Below are positions 50,147-57,535 of a stretch of 64,000 nt of DNA, in pieces. The notes under the pieces were generated by a model that was given only the letters and a program-made list of their open reading frames with translations, was not told where the DNA came from and did no database searches. Position 1 is the first letter of the stretch; every line of letters starts with the position of its first letter. The position numbers were made by a program, and so were the translations under genes. The stretch covers positions 1-64,000 of the forward strand of contig CAZDIO010000117.1 in the NCBI GenBank assembly GCA_964505555.1, in the 5' to 3' direction. This DNA comes from CAZDIO01 sp964505555. Its GTDB lineage: Bacteria; Bdellovibrionota_C; UBA2361; SZUA-149; CAZDIO01.

Positions 50147-52351
50147 TCAAGAGTGAATTGAGATTTTAGGAAGCCAGTTCAATCCCCGAGGAAGATACCA
50201 ATTCCACTTACCAAGAAGCTTTAGGCTCGCTGGAAGCAGCAACGATCGAACCACCGTCGCATCAAGAAAGACGGCCACCGCCAACCCAATTCCCAGCTGC
50301 TTCATCACCGGAAGCTCTAGCGTGGCAATAATCGAAAAAACAGAAACCATAATCAATGCTGCGCTGGTGATCGTTCGTGATGTCGTTAGGAGTGCCCTTT
50401 TAATCGCAACATCGGTCTCCTTCCCAGACAACACCTCTTCGCGCACCCGTGAGAGGAGAAAAACATGATAATCCATCGAGAGACCAAACAAAATTGCAAA
50501 CAACAGTGCCGGAACAAAACTTTCAATCACCCCGTATTGTAAATCATCAAACACATTCCTTTTAAACACCTCTTGAAACACGAGCACCATGACTCCAAAT
50601 GCAGCGCCAGTGGAAAGTAGGTTCAAAAGTATGGCCTTCAATGGCACCACAATGGAACGAAAAGCAATCAATAAAAACATCATGCTCAGTCCGAGAACTG
50701 CGGCATACACTCGCCAAGTTTTTTTGCCGTACCGCTCATCGTCGTCAACTGCATACGGAAGTGTGCCACTAAGAGTGGCCTCGACCCCCGCTGCGTCATA
50801 CAATTCCGGAATCATTATATGACGAATATCTTCAACAGCTTTGTGAGCGGCAGCATCATTGATATTCCCTGGCACTACAAAACTGTAGCGCACTACAGAA
50901 TTATCCTTAGACCGGTCAACGCGCAGCGGGCCACGAAGTTCAGATATTTCAGATATACGTTTTAGAAACCGTGGCACAGTTCCATCTTGTTCCCGAGCCG
51001 ACAGATCTGCACCCCTAAGAATTACAGATAAATCTGCGCCAACCAAATCAGGAAACGCCACTTGTATCTTGCGAAATGCCTGAGTGAGCTGCAATGAATA
51101 TGGGAGGGTTTGTGGTTGTACGGTGCTGCCCAAATGGATCCTCGTTGAAAAATAACAAAACAAAAGGAGAAGCCCGCCCATAACAACCATAATAGATTTG
51201 GGGTGGCTGATACTTAATTGCAACAAACCACCAATGGTCGATTCGTCACGACTTTCAATCCGCCGACGAATTCGACCACATTCAATTACTGGCCCAAGAA
51301 TCAAAAGCAATAAAGGAAGTATGGTAACACAACTAAAAACGGTAATGATTGTTGCCGCGATCGAAACGGCAGCCATCGATGTCAGTATCGTATCCTGCAT
51401 TAGCAAAAGCCCAGAGAGAGAAAGCGCCACGGTCAATCCACTTAAAACTACCGCTCGACCTGCGGTTCTCCGAGCAATGGTAATTGCCTCTGGGTACGAG
51501 CGCCCGCTTTGGACCTCCTCTCGCATCCGACTAATGATGAAGAGAGAATAATCCACCCCAATCGCCAAAACCAATAAGACCACAAGCTGCGAAGCTGTCG
51601 CGCTGACTGGTCCAACAAGTGTGCTAAAAATTGCGGTGACTCCAAGAGCTGCTCCAAGACTAACAAGTGCAAATAACAACGGAATCAAAGCCGCGACAAC
51701 AGAACTAAAGGTCCAGATAAGCACTAACAGAGAAAGAGGAAGAGTAAAGATTAACGATCTATCGAGATCCCGGTTAATTAAAGCAAAAATCTCATTATCC
51801 CCCAACCCTTTACTGATATAGCTGATTTTAAAATCAGGGAAGTTTTCTAACCACTCTGTAATCTCCTTTGGAAATAACGCCAACGCTTGCGCGGACCGAT
51901 CCACCGAAACATCTGTTTCGGCGATAAACAAGAGGCTCCTTTGATCAGCAGAGGTAAAGATCGCGTCATTGAGTGAATTATGCCCGGCGGTCTGAACATT
52001 GAGAAAGAGCGCTGACTTTTCCTGCTCAGCAGTATTTTTAGTAGCGCTCTTAGATCCCTGCAAAAAACTCAGTAACGAATCACGCGCCTGGATGAATTTA
52101 ATATCGCTGACATCTTCGCTCGGATGATCGAGCATTACTAGCACCTGATCGCGTGGTGGAATTCCCGCTGCAATCGCTAGTTGTTCGCCGTGATTCTCAG
52201 ATAACGCCAGGTGAGAGGAAGGCCCAGGAAGCACCGTTTTAAAACCAAGCCAGAGCCCGCCTGCAAACAGCAAACATGAACCTAGAAGCCAAAAACTGAT
52301 CCATCTAACGACACTACGTCCAGATCTGGTACTACGATCTGCCTCAATCAC
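50147..52351 (-). CDS. MmpL/RND-type membrane transporter
   Basis: A 734-residue MMPL-family exporter. Twelve membrane helices are arranged as one plus five, twice, with two large periplasmic loops (about 45-190 and 400-545). The MMPL helix-4 signature appears in both halves: VLAIGVDYSLFIISRMREE and FGLSMDYHVFLLSRVREE. MmpL proteins in actinobacteria export polyketide-derived and other lipids; the bacterial homologues elsewhere export hopanoids and pigments. The GTG start overlaps the LuxR-type gene by four bases (GTGA). Placement opposite the polyketide operon suggests that it exports the product. Confidence 0.9.
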   Translation of the reverse strand: MIEADRSTRSGRSVVRWISFWLLGSCLLFAGGLWLGFKTVLPGPSSHLALSENHGEQLAIAAGIPPRDQVLVMLDHPSEDVSDIKFIQARDSLLSFLQGSKSATKNTAEQEKSALFLNVQTAGHNSLNDAIFTSADQRSLLFIAETDVSVDRSAQALALFPKEITEWLENFPDFKISYISKGLGDNEIFALINRDLDRSLIFTLPLSLLVLIWTFSSVVAALIPLLFALVSLGAALGVTAIFSTLVGPVSATASQLVVLLVLAIGVDYSLFIISRMREEVQSGRSYPEAITIARRTAGRAVVLSGLTVALSLSGLLLMQDTILTSMAAVSIAATIITVFSCVTILPLLLLILGPVIECGRIRRRIESRDESTIGGLLQLSISHPKSIMVVMGGLLLLFCYFSTRIHLGSTVQPQTLPYSLQLTQAFRKIQVAFPDLVGADLSVILRGADLSAREQDGTVPRFLKRISEISELRGPLRVDRSKDNSVVRYSFVVPGNINDAAAHKAVEDIRHIMIPELYDAAGVEATLSGTLPYAVDDDERYGKKTWRVYAAVLGLSMMFLLIAFRSIVVPLKAILLNLLSTGAAFGVMVLVFQEVFKRNVFDDLQYGVIESFVPALLFAILFGLSMDYHVFLLSRVREEVLSGKETDVAIKRALLTTSRTITSAALIMVSVFSIIATLELPVMKQLGIGLAVAVFLDATVVRSLLLPASLKLLGKWNWYLPRGLNWLPKISIHS

Positions 52352-52926
52352 TTTGTTGCCCCTACTTCAGCAATACAATTGCGATCGAGCGGTCTGAGCA
52401 GATCTTCAAGAAAGAATGCCGACAGTTGCGCACGATTCTCGAGTTTTGATTTCTGATATAAAGAGGTCGCTTGCTGACGCACCGTTCGTTCACTACGTCC
52501 CCGAATCTCTGCAATTTCATTATGAGAAAACCCCTTAAGAATTAGCAATCCGATATCCCGCTCTGCTTCGGTCAAGTTCCATTCCTCAAACTGTCGATCG
52601 ATCGCCTGACCAAGTCCCGCCAATAACTGAGCAGCGTCGCTCTTCCATTTAATGGCATCGGCTCGCGATGTAATAATTTCACCCTTCAAAAGTCGGGTAA
52701 CCCGGTCATGCTGTTTCAATATATTTCTCCAGAGAAATACCGATCCGGTCAACGAGGCGAAGATGATTGCAGCTTCAATTAAAAGGTGCGGCAGCTCAAT
52801 ACCGGAGAGTGAATCTTCAACCATATCGAATATTGCAAATAGAGCGACTGCCAATAGCGCGCCCGCAGCTACTTTGGAGTTCTTCTGACCTCCAGATTCA
52901 GCACTTTCATATCCGTCAAACGTCAT
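52348..52926 (-). CDS. Membrane-anchored LuxR-type HTH regulator
   Basis: A 192-residue protein with two N-terminal membrane helices (about 18-36 and 46-67), a short linker and a C-terminal LuxR/NarL HTH (about 115-180): LTEAERDIGLLILKGFSHNEI and RGRSERTVRQQATSLYQKS in order. It has no receiver or autoinducer domain, so sensing is probably through the membrane. AGGGA precedes the ATG. It is co-translated with the MmpL gene and diverges from the polyketide operon; a 13-base palindrome sits between them. It likely controls both directions. Confidence 0.87.
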   Translation of the reverse strand: MTFDGYESAESGGQKNSKVAAGALLAVALFAIFDMVEDSLSGIELPHLLIEAAIIFASLTGSVFLWRNILKQHDRVTRLLKGEIITSRADAIKWKSDAAQLLAGLGQAIDRQFEEWNLTEAERDIGLLILKGFSHNEIAEIRGRSERTVRQQATSLYQKSKLENRAQLSAFFLEDLLRPLDRNCIAEVGATK

Positions 52927-53055
52927 ATCAAAGGTCCCTAAGTCTTATTAAATACTGATTGAATTCTATATCCGACCAAACGCCGGTTGTCTTTATTACA
53001 CCGCCAATGCACTCTCTCGTCTAATAGCAATCTGTTTTACAACCTGCTTTAATAG

Positions 53056-53068
53056 CTTAGCAGCTAAG
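53056..53068. promoter_or_regulatory. Palindrome CTTAGC-A-GCTAAG, candidate operator
   Basis: Perfect 6-base arms around one base, 35 bases before the ATG of the flavoprotein gene in the divergent region (52927-53102). The position and size fit a dimeric regulator site, for which the LuxR-type protein is the obvious candidate. No clear -10/-35 pair was found, and one copy gives no statistical support. Confidence 0.35.
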
Positions 53069-53102
53069 TCAGATTTGCACATTATCGACAGTTTTTCTAA
53101 CT

Positions 53103-54332
53103 ATGAAATTCAAGTTTGACGTAATTGTTATTGGCGCATCGTTATCGGGATCCTCTGCGGCGCTTCATCTGGCTGATGCCGGAAGGACTATCTGTTTGAT
53201 CGATAAAGCTAACTTCCCTCGGCCAAAGTCTTGCGGTGAAGGCCTCTCTCCACAGGGAGCGGCGATCATTCGAACTCTGGGACTCTCCAAGGAGCTCACC
53301 CAGGCACCACACCAACCTCTCTGTGGCTATACGATACACTGGGGCCAAACGATTGTCTCAATTCCGTATGCACAAAAAAATTATTCTCTTTCAGATTGCA
53401 CACCAGAAGAGACAGTAGACAATACCGTGGAGTTCGGCCTGGGCATCAAACGCCAAATTCTTGATGAGATGCTAGTAACCAAATGCCGTGATTCAAAACA
53501 GATCACTTTTTTTGATAAAAGTCCGGTAAGATCTATCACCTCATTATCGGATGGTTTTGATGTCGAGATCTCGACAAACAAATTTCACGCCCGACGACTT
53601 GTCATTGCTGATGGTGCAAATTCTCCTTCATCTCGTCTGCTAGCTATTCCATCAACCGGAAGAACCTCTCCAAAAAAATCTGCTTTTACTTGCGGCTACC
53701 GCGGATCGTGGTCTAAGCCAATTGGGCATGTTCATATCCTAAACTACACTGGTATCCGGCTCTTTATCACTCCCGTTGGCAACAATGAAGTCTCGGTTGC
53801 GCTCCTTGCTGCCCCCCACGCTGCTCGCATCCTCAGCTCAGCAACCAAACGCGATCTTTTAATCTCCAATGCTTTTCAGGTAATTGGATTTACCCCCGGA
53901 GAGCTCCTTCAAAGCGGGGGATCGAGTAATATTGGTCATCACCGCAGACCCGCGCAGATCGGTGGCGCGTATCTTGTTGGAGATGCTGTTGAGCAACTTG
54001 ATCCGGTTGGTGGCATGGGCATGACTCATGCTTTATTCTCAGGGAAATTTGCCGCAGAGGCACTCGCCTCAGACCTCGCGGGAGCGTTCAGCCCAAAAGA
54101 AGCCGGGGCCAGGTATCAAGCCCAGCGTGAAGCTGCTGTTATTCCGCTTCGTGGCTTTACCCGAATGGTGGATCATGTATTTTTTCTTTCAGAATATCTC
54201 CCACTTATACGACCCTTACTGGGATCAGCAATGAGCGTCTCAGCCAGCCGTGAAGTTCATCAATTAAAACGCATTTTGCCTTTTTCTGGCCTCACCGCAA
54301 AATGTCTTCTCTATGGAGCTGGATACCTATGA
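53103..54332 (+). CDS. FAD-dependent oxidoreductase (geranylgeranyl reductase / aromatic hydroxylase-like)
   Basis: A 409-residue flavoprotein of the group that includes geranylgeranyl reductases and FAD monooxygenases. The N-terminal FAD site is VIVIGASLSGSSAALHLADAG in two parts, followed by RPKSCGEGLSPQG (a motif of the reductase branch) and GLGIKRQILDEML. The second FAD motif is YLVGDAVEQLDPVGGMGMTHAL. First gene of the polyketide operon. In srsABC a flavoprotein hydroxylates the resorcinol to a quinone; reduction or hydroxylation are both possible here. No ribosome site is evident. Confidence 0.85.
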   Translation: MKFKFDVIVIGASLSGSSAALHLADAGRTICLIDKANFPRPKSCGEGLSPQGAAIIRTLGLSKELTQAPHQPLCGYTIHWGQTIVSIPYAQKNYSLSDCTPEETVDNTVEFGLGIKRQILDEMLVTKCRDSKQITFFDKSPVRSITSLSDGFDVEISTNKFHARRLVIADGANSPSSRLLAIPSTGRTSPKKSAFTCGYRGSWSKPIGHVHILNYTGIRLFITPVGNNEVSVALLAAPHAARILSSATKRDLLISNAFQVIGFTPGELLQSGGSSNIGHHRRPAQIGGAYLVGDAVEQLDPVGGMGMTHALFSGKFAAEALASDLAGAFSPKEAGARYQAQREAAVIPLRGFTRMVDHVFFLSEYLPLIRPLLGSAMSVSASREVHQLKRILPFSGLTAKCLLYGAGYL

Positions 54333-54988
54333 AAACATTTTTACGATTAGTGTTTTTTCTTACCTTGCTTTTGATTCTCAACTTCCCGCTTCCTTTTGGC
54401 AAGGCTGAGAATCTTCCGTCGCCAACAGACTCTCCCTGGTTTCTCCCCATTGAGTTAAACGACAACAACACCAAAATCTCGTTTGAGGTCGATTCGACCT
54501 GGCACCGGATTCATGGCAAGACTTCTGGCATTCATGGACGCTTATGGCTCGAAGAGTCAAACGATCCCGGATCAATTCGTGGCACTATTTCAATTCCCGT
54601 CGGCCAGTTTGATACGAACAATTCAAGTCGTGATTCGCGACTCCGTGAAGTGATGAAAGCAGAAAAGTTCTCTGAAGTTACCTTCTCCCTTAATTCGGTT
54701 GAAAATATCTGCTCCCCTCAATCACTAATTGGAGATGATTCCTGCCTTGGAAACGCTACCGGATCATTATCGATTGAAGACCACAAAGAATTGGTCCCTG
54801 TGAATTTTTCAGTTTCGCGTTCTCCTACCGGTTTTGTAATCATTGGAACAGCAATCTTTAGCTGGCGCTCTTATCCAATCGTCGATCCCTCAATTCTCAT
54901 TGCCAAGCTTGATGACCAGGTAACGATCTCTTTTACTGTTAACACGATCTCTCGTCTTTCGACTTCTAACCCAATAAATAAAAATTAG
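54329..54988 (+). CDS. YceI-like secreted lipid-binding protein
   Basis: A 219-residue protein with a signal peptide (FLRLVFFLTLLLILNFPLPF) and a YceI domain (about 50-215): ISFEVDSTWHRIHGKTSG, GTISIPVGQFDT, and the family block SRDSRLREVMKAEKFSEVTF. YceI proteins are lipocalin-like barrels; TTHA0802 binds a polyprenyl chain. The ATG overlaps the previous stop (ATGA). A 27-base longer start lacks support. In this operon it may carry the lipid product or a prenyl/quinone-like molecule across the periplasm. Confidence 0.86.
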   Translation: MKTFLRLVFFLTLLLILNFPLPFGKAENLPSPTDSPWFLPIELNDNNTKISFEVDSTWHRIHGKTSGIHGRLWLEESNDPGSIRGTISIPVGQFDTNNSSRDSRLREVMKAEKFSEVTFSLNSVENICSPQSLIGDDSCLGNATGSLSIEDHKELVPVNFSVSRSPTGFVIIGTAIFSWRSYPIVDPSILIAKLDDQVTISFTVNTISRLSTSNPINKN

Positions 54989-54999
54989 GATGGTTTGAA

Positions 55000-56043
55000 A
55001 TGAGTTTTCTCTCTTCTTGCTCAATAAGTATTCCAAAATATCAATACGGACTTGAGGAGCTGCGCGCCTCTGGAAAGGTGTGGCTTCGTGGGGACACCGA
55101 TCGTGAACTGCTATTTGATCGACTCCTCTCCTCTTCAAATGTATTACAACGCGGCTTTTCCATTCCAATGGAGAAGATCCTAGAACTCGGGGGTCTCCGT
55201 GAACGGAGTCAACTTTTTGAACAATTGGCGCCAGAGCTCGCACTTCCTGCAATAGAAAACGCGCTGATCGCAGCAGAAAAAGATCCTTCGGAGATCGACT
55301 GTTTGATCTTCACCTCCTGTTCCGTGCCCGCAATTCCTAGTGTCGATGCCGCACTTGTTAGGCGCGTGGGATTTTCACCACATATTCGTCGCCTTCCAAT
55401 TTTTCAGCACGGTTGTGCCGGTGGAATAGTCGGACTGGAGCTGGCGCACGAACTTGCCACAAACGGACGAAACGTTCTTCTCGTATCCGTTGAATTATGT
55501 TCGTTGCTGTTTCATTATGGAGATGTGCGCACCGGGCAATTAGTCGGGGGCGCGTTGTTTTCCGATGGCGCAGCGGCAGTTGTTATAACCCCTGACGTTG
55601 GAGCGATTGAGATTCTTGCCAGCAGCTCCTGCTTGCTTCCAGATTCACGCCACCTGATGGGGTATGAACTTCAAGATGATGGTCTGCATTTACTCCTTGA
55701 TCGCGAGTTACCTCGTGCGCTGGCCGACCATATTCCGAAGCTTACAAGAGCATTCCTAGAAAGAGAAAAGCTGACTCTCGATGACATTCCATGGTGGTTG
55801 TTTCATCCTGGAGGGCCAAAGGTTTTATCAAGCTTACAGCGCGGCCTAAATCTGTCTGATGCTAGCTGCCGTTTTGCAAGCGAAGTTCTCTCGACCCACG
55901 GGAACATGTCTTCAGCAACAATACTTTTTGTGCTCAATCGATTTCTCACTGAAGGAGTTGCCAAACCTGGAGAGCTCGTCGTGCTCTGCGGTGTTGGCCC
56001 GGGGCTTACTGTTGAGCTCGTTCTCTGTCGAGTGAACAAATAA
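55000..56043 (+). CDS. Type III polyketide synthase (chalcone/stilbene synthase family)
   Basis: Iteratively extends an acyl-CoA starter with malonyl-CoA and cyclises the chain to a resorcinol, phloroglucinol or pyrone. 347 aa. The catalytic triad is in place: C139 (FQHGCAGGIVG), H269 (WWLFHPGGPKVL) and N302 (STHGNMSSATI); GVGPGLTVELVL closes the protein. The Asn and the position of His separate it from KAS III enzymes. AGGATGG precedes the ATG. Starter and chain length cannot be read with confidence; bacterial relatives near methyltransferase genes often use long fatty acyl starters (alkylresorcinols, alkylpyrones). Confidence 0.92.
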   Translation: MSFLSSCSISIPKYQYGLEELRASGKVWLRGDTDRELLFDRLLSSSNVLQRGFSIPMEKILELGGLRERSQLFEQLAPELALPAIENALIAAEKDPSEIDCLIFTSCSVPAIPSVDAALVRRVGFSPHIRRLPIFQHGCAGGIVGLELAHELATNGRNVLLVSVELCSLLFHYGDVRTGQLVGGALFSDGAAAVVITPDVGAIEILASSSCLLPDSRHLMGYELQDDGLHLLLDRELPRALADHIPKLTRAFLEREKLTLDDIPWWLFHPGGPKVLSSLQRGLNLSDASCRFASEVLSTHGNMSSATILFVLNRFLTEGVAKPGELVVLCGVGPGLTVELVLCRVNK

Positions 56044-56055
56044 CAAGACGATCAG

Positions 56056-56757
56056 ATGCCCATAAACGATCTTTCCATTTATCAAGATCACGCCGCGGAG
56101 TGGTGGAATCCAACAGATCCCCATTTTCGTTCACTGATTTCGGTTAATCGGTTTCGACTAGAGCTTATGAATCGCTGGGTTGGGTCACAAGAAGGAGCAA
56201 CCGTCGTAGATATTGGTTGCGGGGGTGGATTGATTTCAGTCCCCCTCGATCATGCTGGGGCTCGAATTATCGGTATTGATATTAGCGATCGAAGTTTGGC
56301 TGTGGCCAAAACGCGCTCCTCTTTGCAAGCAACATACCTTGCAGGAGACGCTCGAAGCATTCCCCTTGCTGACGAATCTGCCGATTTGGTTGTTCTCGCT
56401 GATGTGCTTGATCATGTTCAGGATTATCACTTAGTAATTACTGAAGGGGCGCGAATACTTCGTTCCGGAGGACGTCTTTTTCTGACAACACTCAATCGTT
56501 CCTGGTTTTCTTCACTGCTTACTGTTTTTATTGCTGAAAATCTACGCTTAATCCCTCCTGGAACCCATGATCCCCGAATGTTTATTAAGCCAAAAGAGCT
56601 AAAAACGATAGCGAGACGTGAATCTCTTTTTCTTCAGCAACTGACGGGAGGATTTCCAAAAATAGCACCGACATTGCGGAACTGGGCAATTGAATTACGT
56701 GAAAGCCGCTCAACAGCAGTTTTTTATGCAATGCTTTTACAAAAACAGCAGGCCTGA
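56056..56757 (+). CDS. UbiG-like SAM methyltransferase
   Basis: A 233-residue class I methyltransferase close to UbiG, the ubiquinone O-methyltransferase. UbiG-like entry: YQDHAAEWWNPTDPHF and SVNRFRLELMN. SAM site: VVDIGCGGGLISVPLDHAG, then IGIDISDRSL and GDARSIPLADESADLVVL. UbiG methylates catechol and hydroxyquinol hydroxyls on a prenyl lipid, so an O-methylation of a phenolic lipid made by the adjacent synthase fits. It starts 12 bases after the synthase gene. Confidence 0.88.
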   Translation: MPINDLSIYQDHAAEWWNPTDPHFRSLISVNRFRLELMNRWVGSQEGATVVDIGCGGGLISVPLDHAGARIIGIDISDRSLAVAKTRSSLQATYLAGDARSIPLADESADLVVLADVLDHVQDYHLVITEGARILRSGGRLFLTTLNRSWFSSLLTVFIAENLRLIPPGTHDPRMFIKPKELKTIARRESLFLQQLTGGFPKIAPTLRNWAIELRESRSTAVFYAMLLQKQQA

Positions 56758-56758
56758 C

Positions 56759-57502
56759 ATGAATCGAAAACGACTTGTCGTTCTTGCTTACGGACTTTGC
56801 ACCCATCTTACCTTTTTGCTTGCCGTTGGATTGATGTGCTTCTCACTCCATAATGGCTTGAGTGGGCCTGGTGCCATGTTTTCCATCCCTCGATATATTT
56901 GGGATCTCGCTCTCTTGCTTCAATTTCCGATCATTCATTCCTTATTGTTAACAAAGCAGGGACGCTCGATCCTTTCTGTGCGCCATCGCTCACAAACAAC
57001 AAGTAATCTTACAACGACCACATTTGCACTCGTTGCATCATTACAATTGATCCTCGTTTTTAGTTTATGGCTGCCAACTGGGGTCATGCTCTGGGAGCCA
57101 AGTCCTGGGGTGCGCCATCTGTTTGATCTGGGTTTCATTCTATCTTGGCTTTTACTTGGCAAATCGATGTGGGATAGCGATATCACCATTCAAACGGGGA
57201 TCAAAGGGTGGCTATCTGTATTTAAAGGAAAGAAGCCGGTCTATCGGGGATTTCCCTCCGGCGGACTGTATCGCTTCTGTCGCCAACCGATTTATCTTTC
57301 CTATCTCTTGATCCTCTGGACGGGTCCTCATTGGACGCTGGATCGAATCTCTGTGGCTCTGGTTTGGGGAGCATACTGTATCATTGGAGCAATGATGAAG
57401 GAGCGTAGATTTTTAGAAATTTTTGGTGGTGACTTTCTGCGTTATTGTGAGCGGGTTCCTTTCATGTTCCCTATTCCACTTCGGGTGCACACTCGAAAAT
57501 AA
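56759..57502 (+). CDS. Isoprenylcysteine methyltransferase-like (ICMT/BpsB-type) membrane protein
   Basis: A 247-residue polytopic protein with about six helices. The C-terminal signature of the ICMT/PEMT superfamily is present: GLYRFCRQPIYLSYLLI, then MKERRFLEIFGGDFLRYC and RVPFMFP. These motifs bind SAM. In Bacillus subtilis BpsB, of this superfamily, methylates alkylpyrones made by the type III synthase BpsA. The ATG at 56759 lies one base after the preceding stop; a longer reading frame inside the methyltransferase gene is rejected. Last gene of the operon. NnrU-like proteins share the fold. Confidence 0.85.
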   Translation: MNRKRLVVLAYGLCTHLTFLLAVGLMCFSLHNGLSGPGAMFSIPRYIWDLALLLQFPIIHSLLLTKQGRSILSVRHRSQTTSNLTTTTFALVASLQLILVFSLWLPTGVMLWEPSPGVRHLFDLGFILSWLLLGKSMWDSDITIQTGIKGWLSVFKGKKPVYRGFPSGGLYRFCRQPIYLSYLLILWTGPHWTLDRISVALVWGAYCIIGAMMKERRFLEIFGGDFLRYCERVPFMFPIPLRVHTRK

Positions 57503-57535
57503 ATGGGCTGTGCTTTGACTTTGTCTAAGTAAAAT

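Noticed and set aside
56690..56758. Longer start for the ICMT-like protein
   Set aside because: It would lie inside the methyltransferase gene; the ATG at 56759 directly after the stop gives the expected membrane start.
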